A stretch of DNA of 64,000 nt, from contig NZ_JAUSLE010000038.1 in NCBI RefSeq assembly GCF_030646845.1, forward strand, positions 1 to 64,000, given 5' to 3'. Shown here piece by piece: positions 25,887-34,863 of the stretch. The position numbers and the translations under genes are program-made. The notes under the pieces were generated by a model. It was not told where the DNA came from and searched no databases. It was given only the letters and a program-made list of their open reading frames with translations. Within the stretch, counting starts at the first letter, position 1; each line of letters starts with the position of its first letter. The stretch comes from Rhodoferax sp. GTDB taxonomy: Bacteria > Pseudomonadota > Gammaproteobacteria > Burkholderiales > Burkholderiaceae_C.

Positions 25887-26518
25887 CCGTAAAGGGGGGC
25901 CGCGAGAACGGCCTGGATACGGGTCTGCACGCCAAAGCCCCGCAGAATCGCGGTGACATGGTTTTTGGTGGTCTCATCCGAGAGTTGCAGGATCCGGCTG
26001 ATGTCCTTGTTGGAGCGGCCGTCCAGCAGCAGATGCAGCACCTCTTCCTGACGCGGCGTGAGCTGGGGGGCGGCCTTGCCGGCTTCTGATTCGTCCGGCT
26101 GAGGCAGAGTCGAGTCGGGGAAGAGTTCTGGCGGCACATACACGTCACCTGCCAGAACCAGACGCAAAACCGCCAACAGGTCATTGCTCAAGCCGGATTT
26201 GGTGATGAAGCCCGCCGCACCCTTGGCCAGTACCTGTCGCATGATCTGGGGATTGACCGATCCGGACAGCATGATGATGGGAAGTTCAGGATGTTCCCTG
26301 CCGAACACATCGAGCGCGTCCAGCCCGTTCATGTCGGGCAGGTGGTAGTCCAGCAGCACGAGATCGAGATCGGCGTGCAGGGCCGCCAGCTCAAAAGCGC
26401 GGGTGCAGTGGGGCGCCTCCAGCACCTCGACCTGCTCGTCCAGCCCTTTGAGGACCTGGCGCAAGCCTTCGCGCACCAGGGCATGATCATCGACCACGAG
26501 AATTTTCAAGAGATTCAC
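25859..26518 (-). CDS. NarL/LuxR-type response regulator
   Basis: A 219-residue response regulator. The receiver has ILVVDDHALVREGL, the phospho-acceptor in LVLLDYHLPDMNG, and the signalling residues in IMLSGSVN and FITKSG. The LuxR-type helix-turn-helix is LTPRQEEVLHLLLDGRSNKD, with a recognition helix near DETTKNHVTAIL. It is encoded convergently with the hybrid kinase and shares 28 coding bases with it. It is divergent from dnaE with only 26 bases between the two start codons. Confidence 0.9.
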   Translation of the reverse strand: MNLLKILVVDDHALVREGLRQVLKGLDEQVEVLEAPHCTRAFELAALHADLDLVLLDYHLPDMNGLDALDVFGREHPELPIIMLSGSVNPQIMRQVLAKGAAGFITKSGLSNDLLAVLRLVLAGDVYVPPELFPDSTLPQPDESEAGKAAPQLTPRQEEVLHLLLDGRSNKDISRILQLSDETTKNHVTAILRGFGVQTRIQAVLAAPLYGYTKSAPSA

Positions 26519-26531
26519 CCTGGCGATTTCT

Positions 26532-26537
26532 TACAAT
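26532..26537 (+). promoter_or_regulatory. Candidate -10 element of dnaE
   Basis: TACAAT ends seven bases before the dnaE ATG, which would put transcription start at or next to the start codon. No clear -35 partner was found at 16-18 bases. The alternative is that AGAAG before the ATG is a weak ribosome site and the real promoter lies inside the divergent regulator gene. Confidence 0.35.
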
Positions 26538-26544
26538 AGAAGCT

Positions 26545-29500
26545 ATGTTTGTTCACCTGCGTCTCCACACCGAATTCTCCGTCGTCGACGGTACCAATCG
26601 CATCGATGATATCGTCAAGTCGGCCGCCGCCGACGGGCAGCCCGCCCTGGCCATTACCGACCTCAGCAATCTGTTTGGCGCAATCAAGTTCTATAAAGAG
26701 GCGCGCAAGAGGGGCGTGAAGCCCCTGATCGGCGCAGAAATCTGGCTGGAAGGGCTGGGCAAAGACGAGACCGCCCTGTCGCGTCTGGTGGTGTTGGTGC
26801 AAAGCCGGCAGGGTTACCTGAATTTGTGCGAGTTGCTGGCGCGTGCCTGGACGCAGAATGCGGGCAAGTTGCAGGCGACTGTCAAATTGGCCTGGTTGCA
26901 GGAACTGAACGAGGGCTTGATTGCCTTGTCCGGTGCGCAGGCGGGCCCGGTCGGGCAGGCACTGGTGCAGGGCGATGAGGCGCGCGCTTTTGATGCAGCG
27001 TTGAAGCTGGGCAGCCTGTTTCCGCATCGTTTTTACCTTGAGCTGCAACGCGCAGGACGTGCTGATGATGAAGCGCATGTGACCGCTGCCGTGCAACTGG
27101 CGGCGCGCATGAGATTGCCCGTGGTGGCCACCCACCCGGTGCAGTTCACCGGTCCGGACGACTACGAGGCGCACGAGGCGCGTGTGTGCATTGCCGAGGG
27201 GGAGATTCTGGGCAATCAGCGCCGTGTGCGCAAGTTCACACGCGAGCAGTATTTCAAGTCGAGCGCGCAGATGCAGGCGCTGTTTGCCGATGTGCCCTCG
27301 GCCTTGGCCAACACGCTGGAAATCGCCAAGCGCTGCAATCTGACACTGGTATTGGGCAAGCCGCAACTGCCGGACTTCCCGACGCCCGAGGTCAACGGCC
27401 AGCGCATGACGCCGGACGACTACTTTCGCTACGCGTCGCATGAGGGTCTCAAGGAGCGGCTGCTGCATCTGTACCCGGACGAGGCCAGGCGTGAGAGCGA
27501 GCGGCCCCGTTACGTCGAGCGGCTTGAATTCGAGATCACCACCATTTTGAAGATGGGTTTTCCGGGCTATTTTTTGATTGTGGGGGATTTCATCAACTGG
27601 GCCAAAAACAACGGCTGCCCGGTTGGCCCGGGACGGGGCTCAGGTGCTGGCTCGCTGGTGGCGTATTCACTGAAGATTACCGACCTGGACCCGCTGCAAT
27701 ACAACCTGCTGTTCGAGCGCTTCTTGAATCCGGAGCGGGTCTCCATGCCCGACTTTGACATCGACTTCTGCCAGACCAACCGCAACCTGGTGATCGATTA
27801 CGTCAAGGACAAATACGGCAAGGACGCCGTCAGCCAGATCGTGACCTTTGGCACCATGGCCGCGCGTGCTGCCGTGCGCGACGTGGGTCGGGTGCTGGAC
27901 ATGAGCTACACCTTTTGCGACGGCATCAGCAAGCTCATCCCGAACAAGCCCGGTGTCAGCGTCAGCCTGCAGTTGCCCCCGCCCGATCGCAAGAAGGACG
28001 ACAAAACCGTTTACGCGACCGAGGCCGAGCCGATCCTGGCCGAGCGCGAGGCCAAAGAGGAGGATGTTCGGACCCTGCTGGAGTTGGCGCGCAAGCTGGA
28101 AGGCATGACCCGCAACGTCGGCATGCATGCCGGCGGCGTGTTGATTGCGCCGGGCAAGCTGACCGACTTTTGCCCGCTGTACCAGCAGCCGGGCAGCGAG
28201 TCGGCGGTGAGCCAGTACGACAAGAACGACGTGGAGGCCATTGGCCTGGTGAAGTTCGACTTCTTGGGCCTGGCCACATTGACCATTCTGGAGATTGCGC
28301 GCGAGTTCATCATGAAGCGGCACAAGGGCCAGGAGAACTTTGCCTTTGAGAACCTGCCGCTGGACGACGCGCGGGTGTACAAGCTCTTTTCTGACGGCAA
28401 GACCGAAGCCGTGTTCCAGTTTGAAAGTCGTGGCATGCAGGGCATGCTGAAAGACGCCAAGCCGACGCGCCTGGAAGACCTGATTGCGCTCAACGCCTTG
28501 TACCGCCCGGGTCCGATGGACCTGATTCCCAGTTTTGTGGCGCGCAAGCACGGCCGTGAGGTGGTGGAGTATCCGCACCCGCTGGTGGCCAACATGCTCT
28601 CCGAGACCTACGGCATCATGGTCTACCAGGAGCAGGTGATGCAGACCGCGCAGATTCTGGGTGGCTACTCGCTCGGTGGCGCTGACATGCTGCGCCGCGC
28701 CATGGGTAAAAAGGATGCGGACGAGATGGCCAAGCACCGCCAGATCTTCCGCGATGGCGCCGCAAAAAATGACATCAACGAGGCCAAAGCCGACGAGATT
28801 TTCGACTTGATGGAGAAGTTTGCCGGCTACGGCTTCAACAAGTCGCACGCGGCTGCCTACTCGCTGCTGGCGTACCACACCGGCTGGCTCAAGGTGCATT
28901 ACACGGCCGAGTTCTTCTGCGCCAACATGACGGTGGAGATGGACGACACCGACAAGCTCAAGGTCTTGTATGAAGACGCGCTCAAGATGGGTCTGACCTT
29001 TGAGCCGCCCAATGTGAACCGGGGTGTGAGCCGCTTTGAGCCGATCTCCGACAAGATGATTCGCTATGGCCTGAGCGCCATCAAAGGTACCGGCCAGCAG
29101 GCGATCGAGGCGATTGTGGCCGCGCGGGAGGGACGTGGCGTCGGGCCGTCAGGCGATGTTGTGGGGCCTTTCAAGAGCCTGTTTGATTTTTGCGCGCGGG
29201 TGGACCGAGCCCGCATCAACAAACGCACGGTGGAGGCCCTGATCAAGGCCGGTGCGTTTGATTCGATTCAGATGAACCGTGCCAGCCTGCTGGCCTCGGT
29301 CGACCGGGCCTTTGACTTCGGTGCGGCGGCGGTGGCCAACGCCAACCAGGGCGGCTTGTTTGACATGGGCGGCGAGGACGATCATGGCTCCAGCACGCAG
29401 GAGCCCGATCTGGTGGAAGCCATGCCCTGGGGCGTGAAGGAGCGGCTCACCTATGAAAAGACCGCCGTGGGCTTTTATCTGTCCGGTCACCTGTTTGACG

Positions 29501-30096
29501 AGGTGGCACTGGAGGTGCGCCGCTTCGCCAAGCGCCAGATCGAAGACCTGATTGACACGCGCGAGCCGCAATTGCTGGCCGGCATCATCACTGATTTCCG
29601 GGTCATCAATGGCCAGCGCGGCAAGCTGGCGCTGTTCAAGCTGGACGACAAATCGGGCGTGATCGAAGCCCGTGCCGATGAGGCGCTGATCAACGCCCAC
29701 CGCAACCTGCTCAAAGAGGATGAACTGGTGATCGTCATGGGCAAGCAGCAGCCGGACCGGTTCTCGGGCGGCATGCAGTTGACCGTGACGCAGATCTGGG
29801 ACCTGGACCAGGCGCGTTGCCGTTTTGGAAAGTTCCTGCGGGTGGCGGTGAACGGCAAGGCGCCTGACGTGGCGCGAATGGTCAAGGAGTACCCGGCCAG
29901 GCGCGAAATGACCGAGCAGGGCGAACTGGTGCGGGGATTGGGCGTGCGCCTGCTGGTGTCGCGCCAGGGTGAGGCGGGTGCGGCGACGGCAGAACTGCAA
30001 CTGGGGGAGGGTGCCAAATTCTTCCCCAGCAATGAGGCACTGGCCGGCTGGCGGGTGCAGGCGGACCAGGGCAAGGCCACTATCGTTTATGAGTAA
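26545..30096 (+). CDS. dnaE: DNA polymerase III alpha subunit
   Basis: An 1,183-residue replicative polymerase, close to the usual ~1,160. The PHP domain opens at residue 1 (MFVHLRLHTEFSVVDG). The polymerase active site has PDFDIDFC with two catalytic Asp and VKFDFLGLATLT with the third. GRGSGAGSLVAY, MHAGGVLIAP and YRPGPMDLIPSF are DnaE hallmarks. A helix-hairpin-helix/OB-fold tail starts near ~1000. It is not the error-prone DnaE2 type, because the C-terminal region is present and no imuA/imuB genes adjoin. The gene converges on tolA across a hairpin repeat. Confidence 0.97.
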   Translation: MFVHLRLHTEFSVVDGTNRIDDIVKSAAADGQPALAITDLSNLFGAIKFYKEARKRGVKPLIGAEIWLEGLGKDETALSRLVVLVQSRQGYLNLCELLARAWTQNAGKLQATVKLAWLQELNEGLIALSGAQAGPVGQALVQGDEARAFDAALKLGSLFPHRFYLELQRAGRADDEAHVTAAVQLAARMRLPVVATHPVQFTGPDDYEAHEARVCIAEGEILGNQRRVRKFTREQYFKSSAQMQALFADVPSALANTLEIAKRCNLTLVLGKPQLPDFPTPEVNGQRMTPDDYFRYASHEGLKERLLHLYPDEARRESERPRYVERLEFEITTILKMGFPGYFLIVGDFINWAKNNGCPVGPGRGSGAGSLVAYSLKITDLDPLQYNLLFERFLNPERVSMPDFDIDFCQTNRNLVIDYVKDKYGKDAVSQIVTFGTMAARAAVRDVGRVLDMSYTFCDGISKLIPNKPGVSVSLQLPPPDRKKDDKTVYATEAEPILAEREAKEEDVRTLLELARKLEGMTRNVGMHAGGVLIAPGKLTDFCPLYQQPGSESAVSQYDKNDVEAIGLVKFDFLGLATLTILEIAREFIMKRHKGQENFAFENLPLDDARVYKLFSDGKTEAVFQFESRGMQGMLKDAKPTRLEDLIALNALYRPGPMDLIPSFVARKHGREVVEYPHPLVANMLSETYGIMVYQEQVMQTAQILGGYSLGGADMLRRAMGKKDADEMAKHRQIFRDGAAKNDINEAKADEIFDLMEKFAGYGFNKSHAAAYSLLAYHTGWLKVHYTAEFFCANMTVEMDDTDKLKVLYEDALKMGLTFEPPNVNRGVSRFEPISDKMIRYGLSAIKGTGQQAIEAIVAAREGRGVGPSGDVVGPFKSLFDFCARVDRARINKRTVEALIKAGAFDSIQMNRASLLASVDRAFDFGAAAVANANQGGLFDMGGEDDHGSSTQEPDLVEAMPWGVKERLTYEKTAVGFYLSGHLFDEVALEVRRFAKRQIEDLIDTREPQLLAGIITDFRVINGQRGKLALFKLDDKSGVIEARADEALINAHRNLLKEDELVIVMGKQQPDRFSGGMQLTVTQIWDLDQARCRFGKFLRVAVNGKAPDVARMVKEYPARREMTEQGELVRGLGVRLLVSRQGEAGAATAELQLGEGAKFFPSNEALAGWRVQADQGKATIVYE

Positions 30097-30100
30097 AAAA

Positions 30101-30150
30101 GGCCGCTAGCCACCGTGTAATATGCCTATATTGCTATTAAAAGTATAGCA
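30101..30150 (-). repeat. Short hairpin repeat, copy 4 (between dnaE and tolA)
   Basis: On the minus strand it reads TGCTATACTTTTAATAGC, a spacer, then CACGGTGGCTAGCGGCC. It begins four bases after the dnaE stop and occupies most of the gap to the convergent tolA gene. A terminator-like role is possible, but there is no T-tract. Confidence 0.8.
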
Positions 30151-30190
30151 AATGCGTGAAGACAGGTCCCGGCGTGACTGCCGCCTGAGA

Positions 30191-31075
30191 CTAGTCCCTG
30201 GGACGGAAACTGATGATCAGGGCGTTGGGCACCCGGCCATCCACATCGCGCGGCAGTTTTCCGGTTTTGTCAATGGCTTTCAAGACCGCATCGTCCCAGG
30301 AGTTGACGCCGCTGGGTTTGGTCAATTTGCGGCTGATGATGGTGCCGTCGGGCGCGGTGCGTACTTCGACTTCAGCCACCGGGTTGCCGGCCGTGTCGTC
30401 GGCAAATACGATGTTGGGCTTGATGCTGGCGCGAATCCGGCCGGCATAGCTGGCTGACGGGCCGGACGACTGCCTGGCTGTGCCCGTTGCGGTGGATGCG
30501 CCTGTGGCACCGGCCAGCCCGGCCATGCGCTGAATATTGGCCTGACGCTGGGCTTCCATTTGTTTGGCGTCTTGTTGGGCCTTGGCAGCCTCCTTGCGCT
30601 TGCTGTCCAGGTCAGACTTCTTCTTGTCTTCAATGGCTTGCCGGTCTTGATCGCGCTTGTCTTGCTGACGTTTTTTCTCAAGCAGCAGTTTTTCCTGACT
30701 CAACTTGTCCTGCTTCAGTTTTTCCAGTTCCTGCTGCTTTTCCTTCTTCAGGCGCAGCTTTTCACGCTCCAGTGCAATGTCGGCATCGGGCAGCTTGGGT
30801 TGGGCTTGTGGCGGCGGTGGGGTCGGCTTCGGGGTTGGCTTGGGCGTTTCAGGTGGTTCGGGAGCTATTTCGACCAGTTTGGGCGCGGCCTGCTGGGGCA
30901 CAGAAGACCATAGCTCGGCCTCGGCCGTCACAGTCACTGCATCCCGCTTCCAGTGCACCCCCCAGGTCAGGGCCGCCAGCAAGACGGCGTGGGCCAGGAC
31001 CGCCAGCCCCAGCGCCCGGGTCAGGCCCGCTGTGGGCGGCGGCGCGAATTCAAGGCGATCGGTCGCAGCGTGCAT
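30191..31075 (-). CDS. tolA: Cell-envelope integrity protein TolA
   Basis: A 294-residue TolA. A single transmembrane anchor spans ~17-37 (LGLAVLAHAVLLAALTWGV). A Pro-rich stretch near 65-95 is followed by a long Lys/Gln/Glu/Ala coiled-coil of domain II. The C-terminal TolA/TonB-like domain has GRIRASIKPNIVF and VEVRTAPDGTIISRKL. TolA links the TolQR motor to Pal during outer-membrane constriction. The ATG at 31075 is chosen because it gives a normal short cytoplasmic tail; the longer frame would run back through tolR. It follows tolR by ten bases. TolB and Pal genes do not follow it here. Confidence 0.93.
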   Translation of the reverse strand: MHAATDRLEFAPPPTAGLTRALGLAVLAHAVLLAALTWGVHWKRDAVTVTAEAELWSSVPQQAAPKLVEIAPEPPETPKPTPKPTPPPPQAQPKLPDADIALEREKLRLKKEKQQELEKLKQDKLSQEKLLLEKKRQQDKRDQDRQAIEDKKKSDLDSKRKEAAKAQQDAKQMEAQRQANIQRMAGLAGATGASTATGTARQSSGPSASYAGRIRASIKPNIVFADDTAGNPVAEVEVRTAPDGTIISRKLTKPSGVNSWDDAVLKAIDKTGKLPRDVDGRVPNALIISFRPRD

Positions 31076-31085
31076 GCACTGCCCC

Positions 31086-31505
31086 CTAATTGGCCAGTTG
31101 TACGGATAATCCCACGCGTTGCACGCCCGCGCGCTGCAGGGTATCCATGACCTTGACGACGGACTCGTACTTGATGTTCTTGTCGGCGCTGATAACCACG
31201 GCGGAATTGGCCGCACCACTCTGGGCCTGTTTGACCGCGCCGGCGATGTCCTTGAGCCCCAGAGAGGTGGACTTGTCCTGCACTTTCATGGCGATCGAGT
31301 CATCTTTGCCAAGAACGATCTGGATCACCTGGTCGGGCTGTTTGGCAGCCTTGCCCACGCTGGGCAAGTCGATCATGCTGGGTGTGATCAGCGGGGCGGT
31401 AACCATGAAGATGATCAGCAGCACCAGCATCACGTCAATGAAGGGCACCATGTTGATCTCGTTGATGGTGCGGCGTCCGCGTCCTCGGCTGACCAGGGCT
31501 GGCAT
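31086..31505 (-). CDS. tolR: Tol-Pal system protein TolR
   Basis: A 139-residue ExbD/TolR protein. The single transmembrane helix contains the conserved Asp in MVPFIDVMLVLLIIFMVTAP. The periplasmic domain ends with VMDTLQRAGVQRVGLSVQ. TolR forms the proton-driven motor with TolQ in the inner membrane. The start at 31505 gives MPALVSRGRGRR, and AGGAGT lies just upstream. It lies between tolQ (13-base gap) and tolA. Confidence 0.95.
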   Translation of the reverse strand: MPALVSRGRGRRTINEINMVPFIDVMLVLLIIFMVTAPLITPSMIDLPSVGKAAKQPDQVIQIVLGKDDSIAMKVQDKSTSLGLKDIAGAVKQAQSGAANSAVVISADKNIKYESVVKVMDTLQRAGVQRVGLSVQLAN

Positions 31506-31518
31506 GGTCAAACTCCTC

Positions 31519-32211
31519 TCAATGGCCCGAGGCCGATTGCACGCCCACATTGCGCTGCAGGATGTTGGAGAACTCTTCAATGAAGGTCTCCAGCCTGATC
31601 GCAATGCGGTCGATATCCCGGGCAAACTGGTTGTAGGCCACCACGGCCGGAATGGCAGCAAACAGGCCAATGGCAGTGGCCACCAGCGCCTCCGCGATGC
31701 CGGGGGCGACGGTGGACAGGGTGACCGTCTGCAGGGAAGCGAGCCCGGTGAAAGCATGCATGATGCCCCACACAGTGCCAAACAAGCCGACATAGGGCGA
31801 GACCGACCCGACGGAGGCTAGGAAAGAGAGATTGGTTTCCACTACATCCATCTCGCGCTGCAGGCTGGCGCGCATGGCGCGGCGTGCGCCGTCCATGAGC
31901 GTGGCGGCATCTGCGATGCGTTTCTCCCGCAGCTTCTGGTATTCGCGCATGCCGCTGGCAAAAATGCGCTCCATCGGCCCGGAGTCACGGGCGTTCTTGC
32001 TGGCGGCGGCAAACAGGTCATTCAAACTGGTGCCCGACCAGAATTCGCGCTCGAACTCGTCGTTGAGCGATTTCACCCGCTTCAGCGCAAACAGCTTGCG
32101 AAAAATCGCCGCCCAACTGGACACGGAGATGACCACCAGCAGCAACATCACCAATTGCACGACCACACTGGCGTTAAGCACCAGATGAAGGATCGACAGG
32201 TCTTGGTTCAT
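31519..32211 (-). CDS. tolQ: Tol-Pal system protein TolQ
   Basis: A 230-residue MotA/TolQ/ExbB channel protein with three transmembrane helices at about 15-35, 130-155 and 170-195. Conserved stretches are SPYVGLFGTVWGIMHAF and TVAPGIAEALVATAIGL. It powers TolA through proton flow with TolR. Its start overlaps the ybgC stop by four bases. Confidence 0.96.
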   Translation of the reverse strand: MNQDLSILHLVLNASVVVQLVMLLLVVISVSSWAAIFRKLFALKRVKSLNDEFEREFWSGTSLNDLFAAASKNARDSGPMERIFASGMREYQKLREKRIADAATLMDGARRAMRASLQREMDVVETNLSFLASVGSVSPYVGLFGTVWGIMHAFTGLASLQTVTLSTVAPGIAEALVATAIGLFAAIPAVVAYNQFARDIDRIAIRLETFIEEFSNILQRNVGVQSASGH

Positions 32212-32636
32212 TTGAGGGCTTCCAGAATGGTTGGCGGGATTCTCGCAGGCTTGTAGCTGGTGGCATCCACCCAGCCAACGCGGATGCTGCCTTCACACAA
32301 GAGGATATTTTCCGCTGGCGTCTTGAGGTATGTCTGCTGCTGTATTGTCATGGATGCGCGACCCGTTTCCAGAGGCAGGGCTGTAACAATAAGTTCGTCG
32401 TCCAGGCGTGCCGGCTGGTGGTAGCGCACACGGGTGTCGCTCACCACAAACATGCCGCCGGTGCGTTCTCGCAGCAGGCGCTGTTCAAGGCCACGAGAGC
32501 GCAGCCATTCGGTGCGGGCGCGCTCAAAAAACTTCAGGTAGTTGGCGTAGAACACGATGCCGCCGGCATCCGTGTCTTCCCAATACACCCGCACGGGCCA
32601 CGAAAATTCACGTTCGCTCTGAACGGCACCGGTCAT
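32208..32636 (-). CDS. ybgC: Tol-Pal-associated acyl-CoA thioesterase YbgC
   Basis: A 142-residue hot-dog-fold thioesterase. The active-site motif YWEDTDAGGIVFYANYLKF holds the catalytic Asp, and FERARTEWLRS follows. YbgC hydrolyses acyl-CoA and is the usual first gene of tol clusters, matching its place before tolQ. It overlaps both tolQ and the upstream aminotransferase gene by four bases. Confidence 0.94.
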   Translation of the reverse strand: MTGAVQSEREFSWPVRVYWEDTDAGGIVFYANYLKFFERARTEWLRSRGLEQRLLRERTGGMFVVSDTRVRYHQPARLDDELIVTALPLETGRASMTIQQQTYLKTPAENILLCEGSIRVGWVDATSYKPARIPPTILEALK

Positions 32637-33841
32637 GACAGCAAGGCTTTCAGGCGTTCGATGGCGCTCTGCAACTGGGGCATGGAACTGGCGGTGGAAA
32701 AACGGATGAAATTGTGTGTGTCGGCCACACCAAAGTCACGTCCCGGCGTGACGGCCACATGGGCACGTTTCATCATTTCAAAAGCAAGGTCCCAGCTGTC
32801 TTTGACGCTTGCGCCATTTCCAAATTTTTCGCCCAGCTTCCTGCACGCCGTGGTGCAATCGGCCCAGGCATAGAAAGCGCCATCGGGCATCACCGGCACG
32901 GTCAGGCCCAGGGCGTTGAGCGCGGGGATGAAGTAGTCACGCCGCGCTTTGAATTCGGCACGCCTGCGCTCGTATTCGGCGATGCTGTCGGACTCAAAGC
33001 AGGCCAGGGCAGCGTATTGTGAAATGGTGCTGGGGCAGATGAACAGGTTTTGCGCCAGACGCTCGATGACGGGCACGATTCGTTCGGGCACCACCATCCA
33101 TCCCAGTCGCCAGCCGGTCATGTTGAAGTACTTGCTGAAGCTGTTGATGCTGATGATGTCCTCATCGAGTGACAGTGCGGTCTGGCTATATTGCGGGTCG
33201 TAGCTCAGTCCCAGGTAAATCTCATCCACCAGCGTAATGCCGCCCTTGTGGCTGACCACCGAGTGAATGCGGCGCAGTTCATCCGGGTGAATGGAGGTGC
33301 CCGTGGGGTTGGAGGGCGAGGCCAGCAACACCCCGCGGGTTTTGTCGCCCCACGCGGATTGCACCTTGTTGGCGCTCAGCTGAAAGCGCTCGTTCGCCGT
33401 GGTCGGGATCAGAACCGCAGTGCCGTCCGCCGCACTCACAAAGTGGCGGTTGCACGGGTAGCTGGGATCGGGCATGAGAATCTCGTCACCCGTTTCAATC
33501 AATGCCAGACAGGCAAGCTGCAAAGCCGCCGAGGCGCCCGCCGTCACCACAATGCGGCTGGCCGGAACCTGAATGTTGAAACGCTGCAAATACCAGTCGC
33601 TGATGCGCTCGCGCAGCGCCAACATGCCGGTGGCCTGCGTGTAGTGCGTCATGCCGTCATGTACTGCCTTGCAGGCAGCTTCCTGTACCAGCGGCGGTGC
33701 CGTGAAGTCAGGCTCGCCAATATTCAGGAAGATCATCGGCGTTTCGCTACGCGCCACTTCAGCCGCCAGAACCGATGCCGCCTTGGCGACCTCCATCACA
33801 TAGAAAGGGTCAATGCGCTGTGCACGGCTCGATATTCTCAT
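32633..33841 (-). CDS. PLP-dependent aminotransferase (class I/II, AspC-like)
   Basis: A 402-residue fold-type I aminotransferase. The PLP lysine is in [17 protein letters not shown], and the substrate-binding Arg is in [10 protein letters not shown] near the C-terminus. [13 protein letters not shown] and [13 protein letters not shown] are typical of the aspartate/alanine-type group. The specific amino acid cannot be read from sequence. Four-base overlaps with nusB upstream and ybgC downstream tie it into the long riboflavin-tol transcription unit. Confidence 0.88.
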   Translation of the reverse strand: MRISSRAQRIDPFYVMEVAKAASVLAAEVARSETPMIFLNIGEPDFTAPPLVQEAACKAVHDGMTHYTQATGMLALRERISDWYLQRFNIQVPASRIVVTAGASAALQLACLALIETGDEILMPDPSYPCNRHFVSAADGTAVLIPTTANERFQLSANKVQSAWGDKTRGVLLASPSNPTGTSIHPDELRRIHSVVSHKGGITLVDEIYLGLSYDPQYSQTALSLDEDIISINSFSKYFNMTGWRLGWMVVPERIVPVIERLAQNLFICPSTISQYAALACFESDSIAEYERRRAEFKARRDYFIPALNALGLTVPVMPDGAFYAWADCTTACRKLGEKFGNGASVKDSWDLAFEMMKRAHVAVTPGRDFGVADTHNFIRFSTASSMPQLQSAIERLKALLS

Positions 33842-34374
33842 GCGCGCGCTTTGCCCCGGTCTGCACCTACTTCAGCGGCACGCAGGCTCGGCGCCAATCC
33901 ATTGAGCACCGCGTTGACGTACTTGTGACCGTCGGTACCGCCAAACTCCTTGGCCAGCTCGACGCATTCGTTCAGCACCACGCGCCACGGCACATCCAGG
34001 CAGTGCTTGAGCTCGTAAGCCCCGATCCACATGATGCCGTGCTCAATCGGAGAAATTTCCGCGAACGGACGGTCCAGCAGCGGCGTGAGCAGCGCGTCCA
34101 GCTCGGCTGCTTCATCGATGCAGCCATGCAGGAGCGCATCGAAGTGCACAGAATCGGATTTTGAGAACCCAGCCAGATCCCGGGTGAATGTGTCAATGTC
34201 AGACACATCGTTTTTCCCGACCAGCTTTTGATAGAGCGCCTGCAAGGCAAATTCGCGAGCGCGCGAACGCCCCGACTTGCTGGCGGCCTTGCGCGCGCCG
34301 GTGCTTGTGACTCCGGTACGGGGCTGGCGGGGCGGGCGGCTGCCCGCAGGTTTTGGATTGAGGTCACTCATCAA
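33838..34374 (-). CDS. nusB: Transcription antitermination factor NusB
   Basis: A 178-residue NusB with a ~35-residue basic N-terminal extension ([20 protein letters not shown]) before the core that begins [33 protein letters not shown] and [11 protein letters not shown] are family signatures. NusB binds boxA RNA with S10 for rRNA antitermination. The ribH-nusB order is conserved in many bacteria; here the genes overlap by four bases. Confidence 0.94.
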   Translation of the reverse strand: MMSDLNPKPAGSRPPRQPRTGVTSTGARKAASKSGRSRAREFALQALYQKLVGKNDVSDIDTFTRDLAGFSKSDSVHFDALLHGCIDEAAELDALLTPLLDRPFAEISPIEHGIMWIGAYELKHCLDVPWRVVLNECVELAKEFGGTDGHKYVNAVLNGLAPSLRAAEVGADRGKARA

Positions 34375-34844
34375 ATATCTTCCAGCAAGTTGGCCATTTC
34401 AACGGCGACGCGGGCGGCATCACGCCCTTTTTCTGTTTTGCGGGCAATTGCCTGTTCCAGATTTTCCGTGGTAAGAATCGCGTTGGCGATCGGCAACTGG
34501 TAGTCGAGCGCGACCCGGCTGACGCCGGCCCCTGACTCATTGGCAACCAGCTCGAAGTGATAGGTCTCACCCCGAATGATGCAGCCCAGCGCCACCAGCG
34601 CGTCGTACTTCAGTTTTTCGGCCATGGCCATCAGGGCCACGGGTATTTCCAGTGCGCCCGGCACCAGGACCAGGTCAATATTTTTTTCTTGCACACCCAG
34701 CGCGATCAGCTCGGCCTTGCAGGCCTGGGCCAGCACGTTGGTGATGGGCTCGTTGAAGCGGGCCTGAACGATACCAATCGTCAATTTTTTGCCGTTCAAG
34801 CGGCTGTCGGTGGAATCCAGGGTTCCTTTGTCTGCGCCAAACAT
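34371..34844 (-). CDS. ribH: 6,7-dimethyl-8-ribityllumazine synthase
   Basis: A 157-residue lumazine synthase, the normal length, joining the ribityl-pyrimidine and dihydroxybutanone phosphate to form lumazine. [27 protein letters not shown] and [17 protein letters not shown] hold the substrate sites, including the catalytic His. I place the start at 34844 because AAGGATC lies six bases upstream; a longer form starting at 34886 would run into the ribBX stop. Confidence 0.96.
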   Translation of the reverse strand: MFGADKGTLDSTDSRLNGKKLTIGIVQARFNEPITNVLAQACKAELIALGVQEKNIDLVLVPGALEIPVALMAMAEKLKYDALVALGCIIRGETYHFELVANESGAGVSRVALDYQLPIANAILTTENLEQAIARKTEKGRDAARVAVEMANLLEDI

Positions 34845-34863
34845 CGTTCGATCCTTGTGTTGT

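Noticed and set aside
27667-28899. 410-codon open frame opposite dnaE
   Set aside because: Antisense to conserved polymerase motifs; no start signal or domain.
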